Origin: Pedobacter helvus
GTDB taxonomy: Bacteria; Bacteroidota; Bacteroidia; Sphingobacteriales; Sphingobacteriaceae
Reading direction: 5' to 3'
Assembly: GCF_005925325.1 (NCBI RefSeq)
Contig: NZ_SRMP01000001.1
Span: 620,001 to 684,000 of the forward strand
Length of the DNA: 64,000 nucleotides
Below, in pieces: positions 33,633 to 41,219 of this stretch. Numbering within the stretch: position 1 is the first letter of the stretch; each line of letters begins with the position of its first letter. Under the pieces are notes generated by a model that ran no database searches, was not told the origin of the DNA, and saw only the letters and a program-made list of their open reading frames with translations. A program made the position numbers and the translations under genes.

Positions 33633-34285
33633 AAAATTTATTTGCGGTAGTTGTTTTAGCTGGATTGCTATTGACTACCAATGGTTGTGGCGTTCTCAAA
33701 AATAAACACCTGGAAAAGCATAAATTAAGGGAAAATGTCAAAAACGATATTGCTGTGAGCACGGTAAAGATCGATAGCTCAAAGGCAAATGTTGTTGTGT
33801 CCAAAGCAGCCGATAAAAAGTACTACAGTGAGGAGATAAACATCAAACGTACTGATCCGCTGCATAATATCGAGTTGGTTGCCAATTTTAAAGTTGATAC
33901 GAATGCAACTCTTTCTGGTGATACTGCCTTGAAATTAGTTGACATGAAGAATAATGGTGTTAGTCTATCAATTTATCAAAATAAAAAGACAAACCAGCTG
34001 ATGGCAAAGGTTACCACTCCGAACGGAACGCAAACTACTTCCTTTAGCGAAATTAATATCAAGCGCAATTACGCCGAGGATAAATCAACCTCAGATAGCA
34101 GCTACGCATTTGAAAACCACTCGGAGCTAAAGAGGGATAGTTTGGATAAAACAGAAACAAGGCGTGAAGAAAAGCACATAGTTGATAAGAAAGAAAAGCA
34201 AACTAAAATTGATTGGAAGGTATGGATTGGCGCAATCGCTGTAGTCTGTTTTTTTATTTGGCTTGGATTTAGAAAGAAGAAGTAG
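33629..34285 (+). CDS. Lipoprotein with C-terminal membrane span, u-spanin-like
   Basis: A 218-residue protein with an N-terminal lipoprotein signal (LAGLLLTTNGC, predicted lipidated Cys20) and a C-terminal transmembrane helix (WIGAIAVVCFFIWLGF, about 197-212) followed by RKKK. A single chain anchored in the outer membrane by lipid and in the inner membrane by a C-terminal helix is the defining design of unimolecular spanins (as T1 gp11). The periplasmic part is strand-rich then helical. It lies after the Rz-like protein, so the phage seems to carry both types. The lipobox is slightly atypical (Asn at -2). Confidence 0.65.
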   Translation: MKNLFAVVVLAGLLLTTNGCGVLKNKHLEKHKLRENVKNDIAVSTVKIDSSKANVVVSKAADKKYYSEEINIKRTDPLHNIELVANFKVDTNATLSGDTALKLVDMKNNGVSLSIYQNKKTNQLMAKVTTPNGTQTTSFSEINIKRNYAEDKSTSDSSYAFENHSELKRDSLDKTETRREEKHIVDKKEKQTKIDWKVWIGAIAVVCFFIWLGFRKKK

Positions 34286-34300
34286 TTATATTTGGGGGTA

Positions 34301-34660
34301 ATGCCTCGCAAACCAAAAACAGACGACAGAGAACCACTTGAACGATTAAAGGATTTAATCGGTTTTAAATGGTCCTATGTAATAACCGCTCTAATAGGTC
34401 TATATGTTCCTGTTTTCGGTATAGGTTATTTTTTCGGCGGTATTAACGCCAGATCTGAGGCAAAAGAAACTACCAGCGCAAACAACAATACTAGTACCGA
34501 AGAAATAACAAGTGTTGTTAGAGGTTATGAGCGTATTGTCGGCGAATATATTAAGGAACAGAAGAGAATGAGAGATAGCATTGATAATCTAGAGAATACT
34601 GTACACTTGTATCAAAGAATTTCAAACAGCAAAAACAATGGACGAAAAACAAAGAAGTAA
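34301..34660 (+). CDS. Membrane-anchored coiled-coil protein in the lysis region
   Basis: A 119-residue protein. I chose ATG 34301, preceded by GGGGGTA, over TTG 34292 three codons earlier. One span near residue 30 (SYVITALIGLYVPVFGIGYF) is followed by an S/T/N-rich linker and a coiled coil (ERIVGEYIKEQKRMRDSIDN). The topology resembles the Rz-like protein at 33240. It overlaps the next gene by 23 bp. Not recognised as a family. Confidence 0.55.
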   Translation: MPRKPKTDDREPLERLKDLIGFKWSYVITALIGLYVPVFGIGYFFGGINARSEAKETTSANNNTSTEEITSVVRGYERIVGEYIKEQKRMRDSIDNLENTVHLYQRISNSKNNGRKTKK

Positions 34661-35243
34661 GACAGGCAATATAATTCTCTTAATGATTTATTTGGCTTTA
34701 GTATTCGGTTTGGGATACATGTTTATTTTAAACGAACAACTTTCTACTAAGTTAGACAGACAAAGTTCTGTTTTACGGGAGTTTAATGTTTCTGAAAATT
34801 CGATTAAAAATGATACTGAACGCCTCAGAAATGACCTTAACAGAATATCAAAAAGTTTTAAGTATATAGTAGATGGGAAAGAGCTGTCTGGAGATAAATT
34901 AATTGCATATATTGAAAAAATAGAAAAAGAAAGAGATAGTATAAAGAACGTGTATGATTATGCTAAGGGTTCATACGGATTTAAAATAAAAGTTGACATT
35001 GTAAAGAGTGGTAATACCACAACGACGACTACTTCTACTGTATCAGGAACCAGGGCTGATTCTGCGAAAGTAACTTACTATTTCTTTAAAGACAGAATTT
35101 TTAAGAAAAAAGGGTATTGGTATGCAGACGGAACAAGTAAAAAAGACCTCGAAAAAATAGAAAAAGTTATCAACGAAGAGTTGATGCCACAAGCGAGAGA
35201 AATTTTAAAAAAACATGGAGATACGTCTAAAAAAAATAATTAG
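34638..35243 (+). CDS. Membrane-anchored coiled-coil protein, second
   Basis: A 201-residue protein overlapping the preceding gene by 23 bp. One span (IILLMIYLALVFGLGYMFIL, about 12-31) is followed by a long helical region (KLDRQSSVLREFNVSEN, RLRNDLNRISKSFKYI, AYIEKIEKERDSIKN) and a small soluble C-terminal domain with a Thr-rich strand (SGNTTTTTTSTVSG). It may act in the envelope at lysis or superinfection. Not recognised. Confidence 0.55.
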   Translation: MDEKQRSKTGNIILLMIYLALVFGLGYMFILNEQLSTKLDRQSSVLREFNVSENSIKNDTERLRNDLNRISKSFKYIVDGKELSGDKLIAYIEKIEKERDSIKNVYDYAKGSYGFKIKVDIVKSGNTTTTTTSTVSGTRADSAKVTYYFFKDRIFKKKGYWYADGTSKKDLEKIEKVINEELMPQAREILKKHGDTSKKNN

Positions 35244-35249
35244 TAGAAT

Positions 35250-35280
35250 TACGGAAACCCGTAAAAAATTGTTTTTTTTT
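35250..35280 (+). terminator. Hairpin with T-rich tail after the coiled-coil genes
   Basis: TACGG pairs with CCGTA around AAAC (35250-35263), followed after an A-run by nine Ts (35272-35280). The stem is short, so it may be a weak terminator. Confidence 0.4.
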
Positions 35281-35297
35281 CTATTTATGTTTGCTTC

Positions 35298-35489
35298 ATG
35301 AGAATTAACGAAGCAGATTGGATCAGAATTCTTCCAGATGGGAGCAACCTACCAGCTGATAATGATTGGTTGCCATACGACAGTTACAACGAGGAGTTAG
35401 ATTTTGTATTTCCGAGGTATAAATCTGGCTGGTTTATCAGATTGATGTGGCTGCATAAAGAAGCTACACACTTTCGCTCTCATATTTAA
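35298..35489 (+). CDS. Small phage protein, unknown
   Basis: A 63-residue protein rich in W, P, D and Y (EADWIRILPDGSNLPADN), with a hydrophobic C-terminal part (WFIRLMWLHKE). The W-x-x-I-L-P-D-G-S-x-L-P pattern suggests a folded domain rather than a chance frame. It is the last plus-strand gene before the accessory pocket and is followed by a strong terminator. Function unknown. Confidence 0.45.
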   Translation: MRINEADWIRILPDGSNLPADNDWLPYDSYNEELDFVFPRYKSGWFIRLMWLHKEATHFRSHI

Positions 35490-35539
35490 AAACGACCCAT
35501 AGGGTAAACATCAATAAATTTTTAGAATTGCTTAATGAA

Positions 35540-35569
35540 AAAGCCCCTCTGATCAAGGGGCTTTTTTTT
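35540..35569. terminator. Strong terminator between convergent genes
   Basis: AAAAGCCCC pairs with GGGGCTTTT around TCTGATCAA, with a T-run of eight on the plus strand and an A-run before it that gives Ts on the minus strand. It serves the plus-strand gene at 35298 and the minus-strand pair at 35568-36292. Confidence 0.85.
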
Positions 35570-35861
35570 AATCTTCGCCGTTTTCAATCTCCGAATTGGC
35601 AAGCTTGTCTCTTTCTTCTTTATATCTATCTAAAAAGCCAGGATAGATCCTTTCAACATATTCAGATAATCCTAATTGCACCAAATACGCAGAACCTAGT
35701 TTTTCAGGCATATATTCCAAAGAGGATTGTATTTGAACAAACTTCTCACTTGGACCAGTAAAAAAAGTAGATATTATTCCGTTTTTTTCTGAAACATATA
35801 ATTGCAGAGCTCCGATATCTGATAATGTTTCTAAAAATTGAGTCGTTAATACTTCATTCAT
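35568..35861 (-). CDS. Accessory phage protein, unknown, second of a minus-strand pair
   Basis: A 97-residue acidic protein, predicted helical with a short strand region (GALQLYVSEKNGIISTFF). It starts two bases after the stop of the gene before it, so the two are cotranscribed and probably coupled. Its orientation is opposite to the lysis genes. No family recognised. Small paired genes in this pocket of a prophage are often lysogeny-expressed cargo. Confidence 0.55.
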   Translation of the reverse strand: MNEVLTTQFLETLSDIGALQLYVSEKNGIISTFFTGPSEKFVQIQSSLEYMPEKLGSAYLVQLGLSEYVERIYPGFLDRYKEERDKLANSEIENGED

Positions 35862-35863
35862 AA

Positions 35864-36292
35864 TTATACAGCTACCGCAAAATCAGCTTCAACGTTAAAC
35901 TTTTGTGCAGATGCATATTCTGATGGAATATTATCTCTCAATAATTTAAATTTTGTTTTTTTAATGTTTCTAGAGTTAAGAAGGCTTTGCATAGCAAAAT
36001 TATGGTTTTGAGTTCTAAAGCCAATTCTGTTTAAATGTAACAAAAATGATTTTTGTCCTTGTTCTTTTACCCAAAAGTCAAAAAAAGAATGTGTCATAGC
36101 GTTTGCTATTGTAGTTCTTTCTTCTTCTGATGTAGCAAAAAAATGAATATCAAAACCTGGTATGTAGCAGTACAATCCTTCTTCAGACTCGTTGTAAAGA
36201 GTAGTAAACGAGTAATTGATTGTAAGCTTGCTCACCTCTGGCTTCGGTATGAAGCTAATAGATGTGTTGATTTTTGGAATGTTGGTCTCCAT
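35864..36292 (-). CDS. Accessory phage protein, unknown, first of a minus-strand pair
   Basis: A 142-residue protein. The central part (GLYCYIPGFDIHFFATSEEE, then AMTHSFFDFWV) has a strand-strand-helix pattern reminiscent of the HicB partial RNase-H fold, but no HicA-like partner is adjacent and the C-terminal DNA-binding part is not obvious. The following gene is coupled to it. It is divergent from the gene at 36449 across a 156-bp AT-rich gap, which would hold both promoters. Function unknown. Confidence 0.55.
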   Translation of the reverse strand: METNIPKINTSISFIPKPEVSKLTINYSFTTLYNESEEGLYCYIPGFDIHFFATSEEERTTIANAMTHSFFDFWVKEQGQKSFLLHLNRIGFRTQNHNFAMQSLLNSRNIKKTKFKLLRDNIPSEYASAQKFNVEADFAVAV

Positions 36293-36436
36293 TTTATTTA
36301 TCTAATTTTAAGCGTAACAAATTTAGAACTAATAAGTTTAAGTTTGATAGCAATGATAACGAAAAAAAACAACAAACCAATCTTTTTTACATTACCATGC
36401 AAATTAAAGCTAAATAAATTTTGCTATTTTTTTTAG

Positions 36437-36444
36437 TAATTTTG
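36437..36444 (+). promoter_or_regulatory. TAnnTTTG -7 box directly before the gene at 36449
   Basis: TAATTTTG matches the Bacteroidota -7 consensus and ends four bases before the ATG. A transcript from it would be leaderless or nearly so. The -33 element is not clear. Confidence 0.4.
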
Positions 36445-36448
36445 TTTA

Positions 36449-36898
36449 ATGGTAAGACCCAATAAAGACGAAATTACTTTCTTAACTTCCAAAGGTGTTA
36501 TAGAAATATCAAAAAATGGAGGGTTTGACACTTATTCGGTATACTTAGAGAGATATTACATTGGAAGCATTTTAAGAAGCGGTGACTTTAGCCATCAAAA
36601 TGAAGATAACCCCATCTTTAATAAAAAGGAAAAACAATTACTGATCGATATAGCTTACAAAAGAATAACACCAAAATCTTTGATTAAACCAATGCCGTTG
36701 AGTGTAAACTCGGAGCGATGGTCGGTTGAACGCTACACCAAGCGAAAATATAGGGTTAAAAGTATACAAGATGCAGATGTAGGTTTTATCTGGCAAGAGA
36801 TAATAAAAGGCAGATTGATGTGGGTGTCGGATCGTATAGACGCAGGTATTCTTTCGCAGATAGCACCACAAATGCTGACCTTAATTAAGAAAACCTAA
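36449..36898 (+). CDS. Accessory phage protein, unknown function
   Basis: A 149-residue basic protein with no motif I recognise. The N-terminal half is mixed strand and helix (TFLTSKGVIEISKNGGF, VYLERYYIGSILR), the C-terminal half basic and helical (RYTKRKYRVKSIQDADVGF). A -7 promoter box lies just before its start, so it is probably expressed alone, possibly in the lysogen. Its 3' end overlaps the end of a convergent small gene by four bases. Confidence 0.6.
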   Translation: MVRPNKDEITFLTSKGVIEISKNGGFDTYSVYLERYYIGSILRSGDFSHQNEDNPIFNKKEKQLLIDIAYKRITPKSLIKPMPLSVNSERWSVERYTKRKYRVKSIQDADVGFIWQEIIKGRLMWVSDRIDAGILSQIAPQMLTLIKKT

Positions 36899-37104
36899 CT
36901 ACCTGCTTCGATAATTAGCTTCATTTCTAATAACCGTTTAATTAATGGCGCTTTAATAAAATCGTTTGGTGCTGCTCGCAAGCCCTCAAAATGAGCGCTT
37001 ACAAAAAGTGGATAATCGGTCACTTTTATAGCTTCATTCAAATATACTGGCATTTCTGGTGCTGGAGCTGTACGGTACCAGTCCTCTAATTCGTCTATAG
37101 TCAT
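36895..37104 (-). CDS. Small protein coupled to the integrase, DUF6965-like
   Basis: A 69-residue protein starting one base after the integrase stop on the same strand, hence coexpressed with it. The pattern LPVYLNEAIKVTDYPLFVSAHF (from position about 18) resembles small Bacteroidota proteins of the DUF6965 type, where P-x-x-x-x-L-N-x-x-x-x-I-T-D is followed by F-V-x-x-H. It may modulate integration or excision, but no excisionase helix-turn-helix is evident. Family named from memory with low certainty. Confidence 0.55.
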   Translation of the reverse strand: MTIDELEDWYRTAPAPEMPVYLNEAIKVTDYPLFVSAHFEGLRAAPNDFIKAPLIKRLLEMKLIIEAGS

Positions 37105-37105
37105 G

Positions 37106-38344
37106 TTAAAATGTTAAATCTTTAGGTTCATAAACCTTTTTCAGATTGATATCAAAGTCTCTTAAATATATCTCGGTAGTTTTAAAGTCGCTATGTCTGG
37201 CCAAATAGGAAATATCCGTTAAGGCAGTTCCCTTCATAAGTTCATGAACCATTCTAGTATGCTTCCATCCGTATATGGTGTAATCATCAGAAAGGTATAA
37301 TTTATCCTTTACAGCTTTGAACTGCTTAGAAAAGAAGTTATGTCCACATCTCGTTGGACCAGGTGAACCATCACCTCCACCGAACACAAAATAGTTCTTT
37401 GGATATTTTTCCAACTTCATTTCCTTTATGATCAGCGAAAATTCTTCAGGATATGGGCGGTATTGCTCCTTTCTATTCTTTGATAGCTCGGAGGAAAAAC
37501 GTATCCGTTGCAGATCAGTATCAATATCGGCAATCTTTAATTTCCTTATCTCATCCTTACTTCTGATGCAAAGCCAGTAAACAAATTGCATAGCCCTATA
37601 AAGAGATAGCTTTTTTTGCAATAAAACTTCTTCCTTAACTTTTGCGGCCAGCTCCCTATCATACCATTTATGCTTTTTGGTTTCGACAGGAAGCGACATA
37701 AACTTATTTTTTGAAGGATTCTTAACTATGTAGTCCTCTATCTCTAACCAGTTTAAAATTGCCATCAGAAACCCAACCTGTTTATTTATGGTGGTAGCCG
37801 ACCATTTTCGTTCATCAGCGGCAAAATTAAGCGCCGCCGAAAGATGTATGTGCTTGAGCTTACCCACCGGCACATCGAAATTGTTAGTGCCGATCAAACC
37901 TTGTGTAATCCAATCGACAGAATTCTGATAGGAAACAATACTTTTAGGATTTAACTTCCGCTGCCTCCTGCTTTCCATGAAAGCGCCAAGCGCCCTTTTG
38001 ATGTGATGATTTTGGCGGTTCTTATCGTTTATTTCTTCCTTTACTTCTTCTATCTGCGTTTCTACGTATGCTATTTCGGTGGTGAGGCCGGTCAGCTTCG
38101 CAAGTTCAGCCTCGAAAGGATTATAGAGGCCATTGCCTACTGCATATTGCCAGATCCTTAAACGTGCGGCTGCGTACTTCTCTCTGTCAACACCGGAATA
38201 TCTATTGATATTATCGTACACCTTGATCCTGATACGTCTTCGGGGATAATATTTCCAAAGTGGAAAGGGCACATCATGGTTCCATGTAATGTACCAGGTC
38301 TTATCGTTGTTTGTATTCAGTTCGGGCTTTGATGGCGGTCGCAT
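37106..38344 (-). CDS. int: Tyrosine recombinase (phage integrase)
   Basis: A 412-residue protein: an N-terminal arm/SAM-like region with a coiled-coil stretch (IAYVETQIEEVKEEINDK), a core-binding domain (about 125-215, SIVSYQNSVDWITQGLIG), then the catalytic domain. Catalytic residues are visible: Arg in WLCIRSKDEIRKLKIADID, the box-II Lys-His-Thr-Arg of YGWKHTRMVHELM (KHT replaces the usual HxLR, as in many Bacteroidota recombinases), His in YLARHSDFKTTE and nucleophile Tyr in TEIYLRDFD. It lies 85 bp from the tRNA-Leu 3' end with the start codon toward the tRNA. This supports site-specific integration there. Confidence 0.93.
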   Translation of the reverse strand: MRPPSKPELNTNNDKTWYITWNHDVPFPLWKYYPRRRIRIKVYDNINRYSGVDREKYAAARLRIWQYAVGNGLYNPFEAELAKLTGLTTEIAYVETQIEEVKEEINDKNRQNHHIKRALGAFMESRRQRKLNPKSIVSYQNSVDWITQGLIGTNNFDVPVGKLKHIHLSAALNFAADERKWSATTINKQVGFLMAILNWLEIEDYIVKNPSKNKFMSLPVETKKHKWYDRELAAKVKEEVLLQKKLSLYRAMQFVYWLCIRSKDEIRKLKIADIDTDLQRIRFSSELSKNRKEQYRPYPEEFSLIIKEMKLEKYPKNYFVFGGGDGSPGPTRCGHNFFSKQFKAVKDKLYLSDDYTIYGWKHTRMVHELMKGTALTDISYLARHSDFKTTEIYLRDFDINLKKVYEPKDLTF

Positions 38345-38395
38345 CTTAGAGAGGGCTTTGGTTAAAAGTGTGTCCGTTTTGTGTCCATCTAAAGC

Positions 38396-38420
38396 AAAAC
38401 AGCCCGAAATGGGCTGTTTT
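38396..38420 (-). terminator. Terminator hairpin downstream of the tRNA
   Basis: AAAACAGCCC and GGGCTGTTTT form a perfect 10-bp stem around a five-base loop, ending in Ts on either strand. It lies 9 bp beyond the tRNA 3' end and ends tRNA transcription before the integrase. Confidence 0.75.
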
Positions 38421-38429
38421 GGATGGTTG

Positions 38430-38511
38430 TGCGGAAGAAGGGACTCGAACCCCCACGCCGTGAAGCGCCAGATCCTAAGTCTGGTGCGGCTACCAATTAC
38501 GCCACTTCCGC
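38430..38511 (-). tRNA. tRNA-Leu (anticodon TAG)
   Basis: On the minus strand the acceptor arms GCGGAAG and CTTCCGC pair perfectly, with discriminator A at 38430. The anticodon stem is CCAGA/TCTGG around CTTAGGA, giving anticodon TAG for CUA codons. A long variable arm and the T-loop TTCGAGT confirm a class II leucine tRNA. CCA is not encoded. The gene is intact although the prophage lies against its 3' side, so the phage must restore the tRNA end on integration. Confidence 0.93.
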
Positions 38512-38635
38512 AGTTAGGATGTATTTAGGACTGCAAAGATAGAAATTACATTGACTATTTCGCAACATTTGAAGAAAAATTTTCATTTTATTTCTTCAAA
38601 AAACCTAACACATTCATATTCAGCAGAAATAATTT

Positions 38636-39505
38636 CTAACGATAAGAAACGCCACTAATAGACAATACTTCCGCTCCTTTGGCTATCTGGTTTGAATTAG
38701 CCTTTACCTCGAAATTGTTCGCAGCTGGGCACATCATTTCCGTATATCTTGTTTTCTTAAAAGGAATAGCTACTATTTCATTTTCAATTAACCTGAACAA
38801 GTTGGTTTCTTTCCATTCTGCATTTAACACTTTGGTTTTTGTAGCTTGTACCGGCTTTCCCTCATTAGCTACTTGATCTATTGCATTTACTCTTTTAAAT
38901 TCTCCAACAGCACTCAGCAAATAACCATCACAAGCAAAATCTCTTTCAAATTTCTTACCTGCACCTTCTACTACAAAGCGTACTTTTTTATCGGCAATAA
39001 GTAGTAAAGACATTTTCACCTCCTCTCCCGGATACCAATAATATTCCTTTTGAGCCGGTGCATTTTCGAAGATCGATTTTTGGCCGCTTTCATGTCCTGT
39101 TCTACGCAAAAATGGCCTAAATGCTTTTCTCGATTTCGACACTTGGCCATTCTCCTCCCTAATCACTTCCCAAGTTAAACCGATGTCCGTTTCTTGATTG
39201 CCCATGCTACCACCTAAATAAATCGATGGATTATCAAGATACTGGCCGGTTTTTTTAATGTGTTTACGATTTTCATCAAAAACAATAGTTGGTAGCACAA
39301 CGGTTCCTTCTATACCTCGCCAATAATCGTGACTAGAAACCAATTTACGATAATATGCTCCAGCGAAACAAGGTTTTTGTGCTTCTGGCAAAACCTCATT
39401 TGCAATAATAATATCTTTTTTACCACTTGAAATTTGACTTTTATTGATGCTGCAAGCACTTAAACCAATAATCCCTAATGCAAATCCTAATCTTAAACGA
39501 CGCAT
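38636..39505 (-). CDS. Putative lipoprotein, unknown function
   Basis: A 289-residue protein with a lipoprotein signal MRRLRLGFALGIIGLSAC (predicted lipidated Cys18), so it is probably anchored on the periplasmic or surface side. The body is beta-rich and holds PCFAGAYYRKLVSSHDYWRG and TGQYLDNPSIYLGGSMGNQE; a paired Cys motif (CDGY, MMCPAANNFEV) occurs in the C-terminal part. I do not recognise a family. It is the first chromosomal gene beyond the prophage target. Confidence 0.7.
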   Translation of the reverse strand: MRRLRLGFALGIIGLSACSINKSQISSGKKDIIIANEVLPEAQKPCFAGAYYRKLVSSHDYWRGIEGTVVLPTIVFDENRKHIKKTGQYLDNPSIYLGGSMGNQETDIGLTWEVIREENGQVSKSRKAFRPFLRRTGHESGQKSIFENAPAQKEYYWYPGEEVKMSLLLIADKKVRFVVEGAGKKFERDFACDGYLLSAVGEFKRVNAIDQVANEGKPVQATKTKVLNAEWKETNLFRLIENEIVAIPFKKTRYTEMMCPAANNFEVKANSNQIAKGAEVLSISGVSYR

Positions 39506-39570
39506 AATTTTTCAAAAATTTAAAAACTAAATTATAATTTTTAAATTATTTTAAAAATATATTGCTCAAC

Positions 39571-40374
39571 TTATTTTCCAATCAGCTGATTTTGAAACTC
39601 GAAAAAGTATTGAACAGCCTTTACCAACCGACTTCCGTACCAAGAGAACATCTCACCATCAACCAACATCACATTAGTATTTGGCAAAGCCAATTGAAGT
39701 TCCTTGATATGCTTCTCTTTAAAAGGATAAGGTTCTGAAGACAGGAAGATAAGTTTGCAGTTTCTAGTTTTCAGTTGAGATAATTCAATTTCTGGATATC
39801 GACTTTCAGTAACAACATTGCGTAGACCAATTTTTTGAAGTATATCATTGATGAAGGTATCTCGTCCAGCTAGCATGTAGGGATCTTTCCAAATCACATA
39901 CGCCACAGATTGATCAATCGCTTTTTCTAAGGCCAAAGTTTGCAAATCTCTAAAACCGGCATTAATTAAATGATTGAGGTAAGTAGCCTCTGGTTCTCGA
40001 TCCACTAAAGTTCCAATTGCGGTAATGGTTTGCATGGCATCTTCTAAGTTGTAGATATCACTCATCCAAACTGGAAACTCCTGTTGCAATAACTCAATAT
40101 CAGCTTTGCTGTTTTCTTCTTTATTGCCGATAATCAAATCTGGCTTCAAATCTCTAATTTTCTCAATCAAAAGCTTCTTTGTTCCACCAACTTTAGCTTT
40201 CGCTGCAAATTTTTCTATCGGATGTATGCAGAATTTTGTTAATCCCACTACTTCTGCATCCAAACCTAAATCGAAAAGCAATTCGGTTTGAGAAGGCACT
40301 AAGGACACAATCCTTTTAGGTGGATAGTTAATAGAAATTTCGTTACCAAGCTGATCTGTGAAGGATTTCTGCAT
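39571..40374 (-). CDS. BtuF-like helical-backbone metal receptor without signal peptide
   Basis: A 267-residue protein. ATG 40374 is chosen over an upstream TTG because a -7 box lies only 3 bases before it. The sequence shows the family layout: KRIVSLVPSQTELLFDLGLD, VVGLTKFCIHP, VGGTKKLLIEKIRDLKPDLIIG and the C-terminal lobe with YVIWKDPYMLAGRDTFINDIL. Family members bind cobalamin or metal chelates for ABC import. Unlike true BtuF there is no signal peptide or lipobox, so it should be cytoplasmic. Its role is uncertain. Confidence 0.8.
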   Translation of the reverse strand: MQKSFTDQLGNEISINYPPKRIVSLVPSQTELLFDLGLDAEVVGLTKFCIHPIEKFAAKAKVGGTKKLLIEKIRDLKPDLIIGNKEENSKADIELLQQEFPVWMSDIYNLEDAMQTITAIGTLVDREPEATYLNHLINAGFRDLQTLALEKAIDQSVAYVIWKDPYMLAGRDTFINDILQKIGLRNVVTESRYPEIELSQLKTRNCKLIFLSSEPYPFKEKHIKELQLALPNTNVMLVDGEMFSWYGSRLVKAVQYFFEFQNQLIGK

Positions 40375-40377
40375 ACG

Positions 40378-40385
40378 CAAAGATA
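40378..40385 (-). promoter_or_regulatory. TATCTTTG -7 box, leaderless configuration
   Basis: On the minus strand TATCTTTG is followed by CGT and then the ATG at 40374. It matches the Bacteroidota TAnnTTTG consensus. The start of transcription should fall at or next to the start codon. Confidence 0.55.
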
Positions 40386-40499
40386 TGCTTAATTTGAAAG
40401 TGAAGATGCAGTAGTGCTTTCAATCCGCAGCCTCGCCATCCCATCGCCTCGATGAACAATCGATATTTTCTGCTTTTGGCATATTTTACAACGCCAACA

Positions 40500-41102
40500 T
40501 CAACTGTTTAAGTATTTGCTTTTTTTGAATGCAACACCCTTTCTAATTAATATAGCATGGTAAAAACTCGGAATATCATGCGTCCACTTTGGCAAAAACA
40601 AGATGATCAAAATTACATCAAGCTGAGAAATCAGACCTAGAATAATACAAGATTTCAATACCCAACCGCCGTAACCAAAACCTAACATACTCGCAAAAGC
40701 AGCCAAAAGTGTCAATCCCCACATTTTCGACAAAAAAGCATGTGTGCAAGTTTCTTTCCCAAATTTAACAAAACTGGTGAGGTAACAAGCCGCCTCCATT
40801 ACCAACAAAGCTATTACTCCAATTAAGTTTTCTTTAATTAAATGTGGATAGATCAGATAACAGCTCCAGGCTACACAAAGCCAAAAAACCAAATCAGTTT
40901 GGCTATCTAACCTTCGCATCCTTTCTGTGTCTATCTTCAACTTTCTCGCAATAATTCCATCAAAAATATCAGAAATCAGTCCTAAAAACATTAAAACGAG
41001 CACCCAATAAGCGGCTCTTTCTCCTATAAAAAAAGATAGGGCTACTACGGTTGGCGCCAACAAAAATCTGAAGAGGATTAATAGATATGGAACATTCATC
41101 AT
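40500..41102 (-). CDS. CDP-alcohol phosphatidyltransferase family membrane protein
   Basis: A 200-residue protein with about six hydrophobic segments. The catalytic signature is seen at about 45-67 as DIFDGIIARKLKIDTERM followed by RRLDSQTD: the D-G-x2-A-R and the two downstream Asp of the D-G-AR-G-D-D motif are kept, with Met in place of the central Gly. The same variation (T-x-x-L/M-R-x-x-D-S-x-x-D) occurs in a subgroup of the family. It transfers a phosphatidyl group from CDP-diacylglycerol to an alcohol; the acceptor is unknown. Confidence 0.85.
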   Translation of the reverse strand: MMNVPYLLILFRFLLAPTVVALSFFIGERAAYWVLVLMFLGLISDIFDGIIARKLKIDTERMRRLDSQTDLVFWLCVAWSCYLIYPHLIKENLIGVIALLVMEAACYLTSFVKFGKETCTHAFLSKMWGLTLLAAFASMLGFGYGGWVLKSCIILGLISQLDVILIILFLPKWTHDIPSFYHAILIRKGVAFKKSKYLNS

Positions 41103-41219
41103 CTCTAAGATAAATCATTTTAATCTACAAAATCGAGAATTAAGACCTCAAATCTGTTCTTCAAACAAACAAAAAGCTCGTTTATCCCTTTTTATATACA
41201 AGATACTTAAGACAAAAGC

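Larger units (their letters stand above)
1..38430. mobile_element. Prophage, right-hand part, integrated at tRNA-Leu
   Basis: A continuous run of phage genes (packaging, head, contractile tail, lysis, integrase) ends beside a tRNA-Leu gene, the usual target of tyrosine recombinases. The order is methylation/replication, packaging, head, tail, lysis, accessory, integrase. The left end is not in the window, so the attachment-site repeat and immunity genes cannot be seen. The lambda-like head order with a Mu-like contractile tail indicates a temperate myovirus-type phage. The exact right edge is uncertain and was set at the 3' end of the tRNA. No disrupted structural gene was found, so it may be intact. 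Confidence 0.93.

Noticed and set aside
34292..34300. TTG start for the coiled-coil membrane protein
   Set aside because: ATG at 34301 is preceded by a G-rich segment that fits a ribosome-binding site better.
35528..35761. Plus-strand 77-residue frame
   Set aside because: It runs through a strong terminator and opposes a better minus-strand gene.
35568..36292. HicAB toxin-antitoxin module
   Set aside because: Only a faint HicB-like pattern in one protein; the partner does not look like HicA and no DNA-binding tail is evident.
1..38430. Mu-type transposable prophage
   Set aside because: Tail genes are Mu-like but an integrase lies at a tRNA and no transposase A/B pair is seen in the window.
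38289..38528. Plus-strand 79-residue frame crossing the tRNA-Leu
   Set aside because: It is the antisense of the tRNA gene; the RDSNP-type ending is a well-known spurious translation of tRNA genes.
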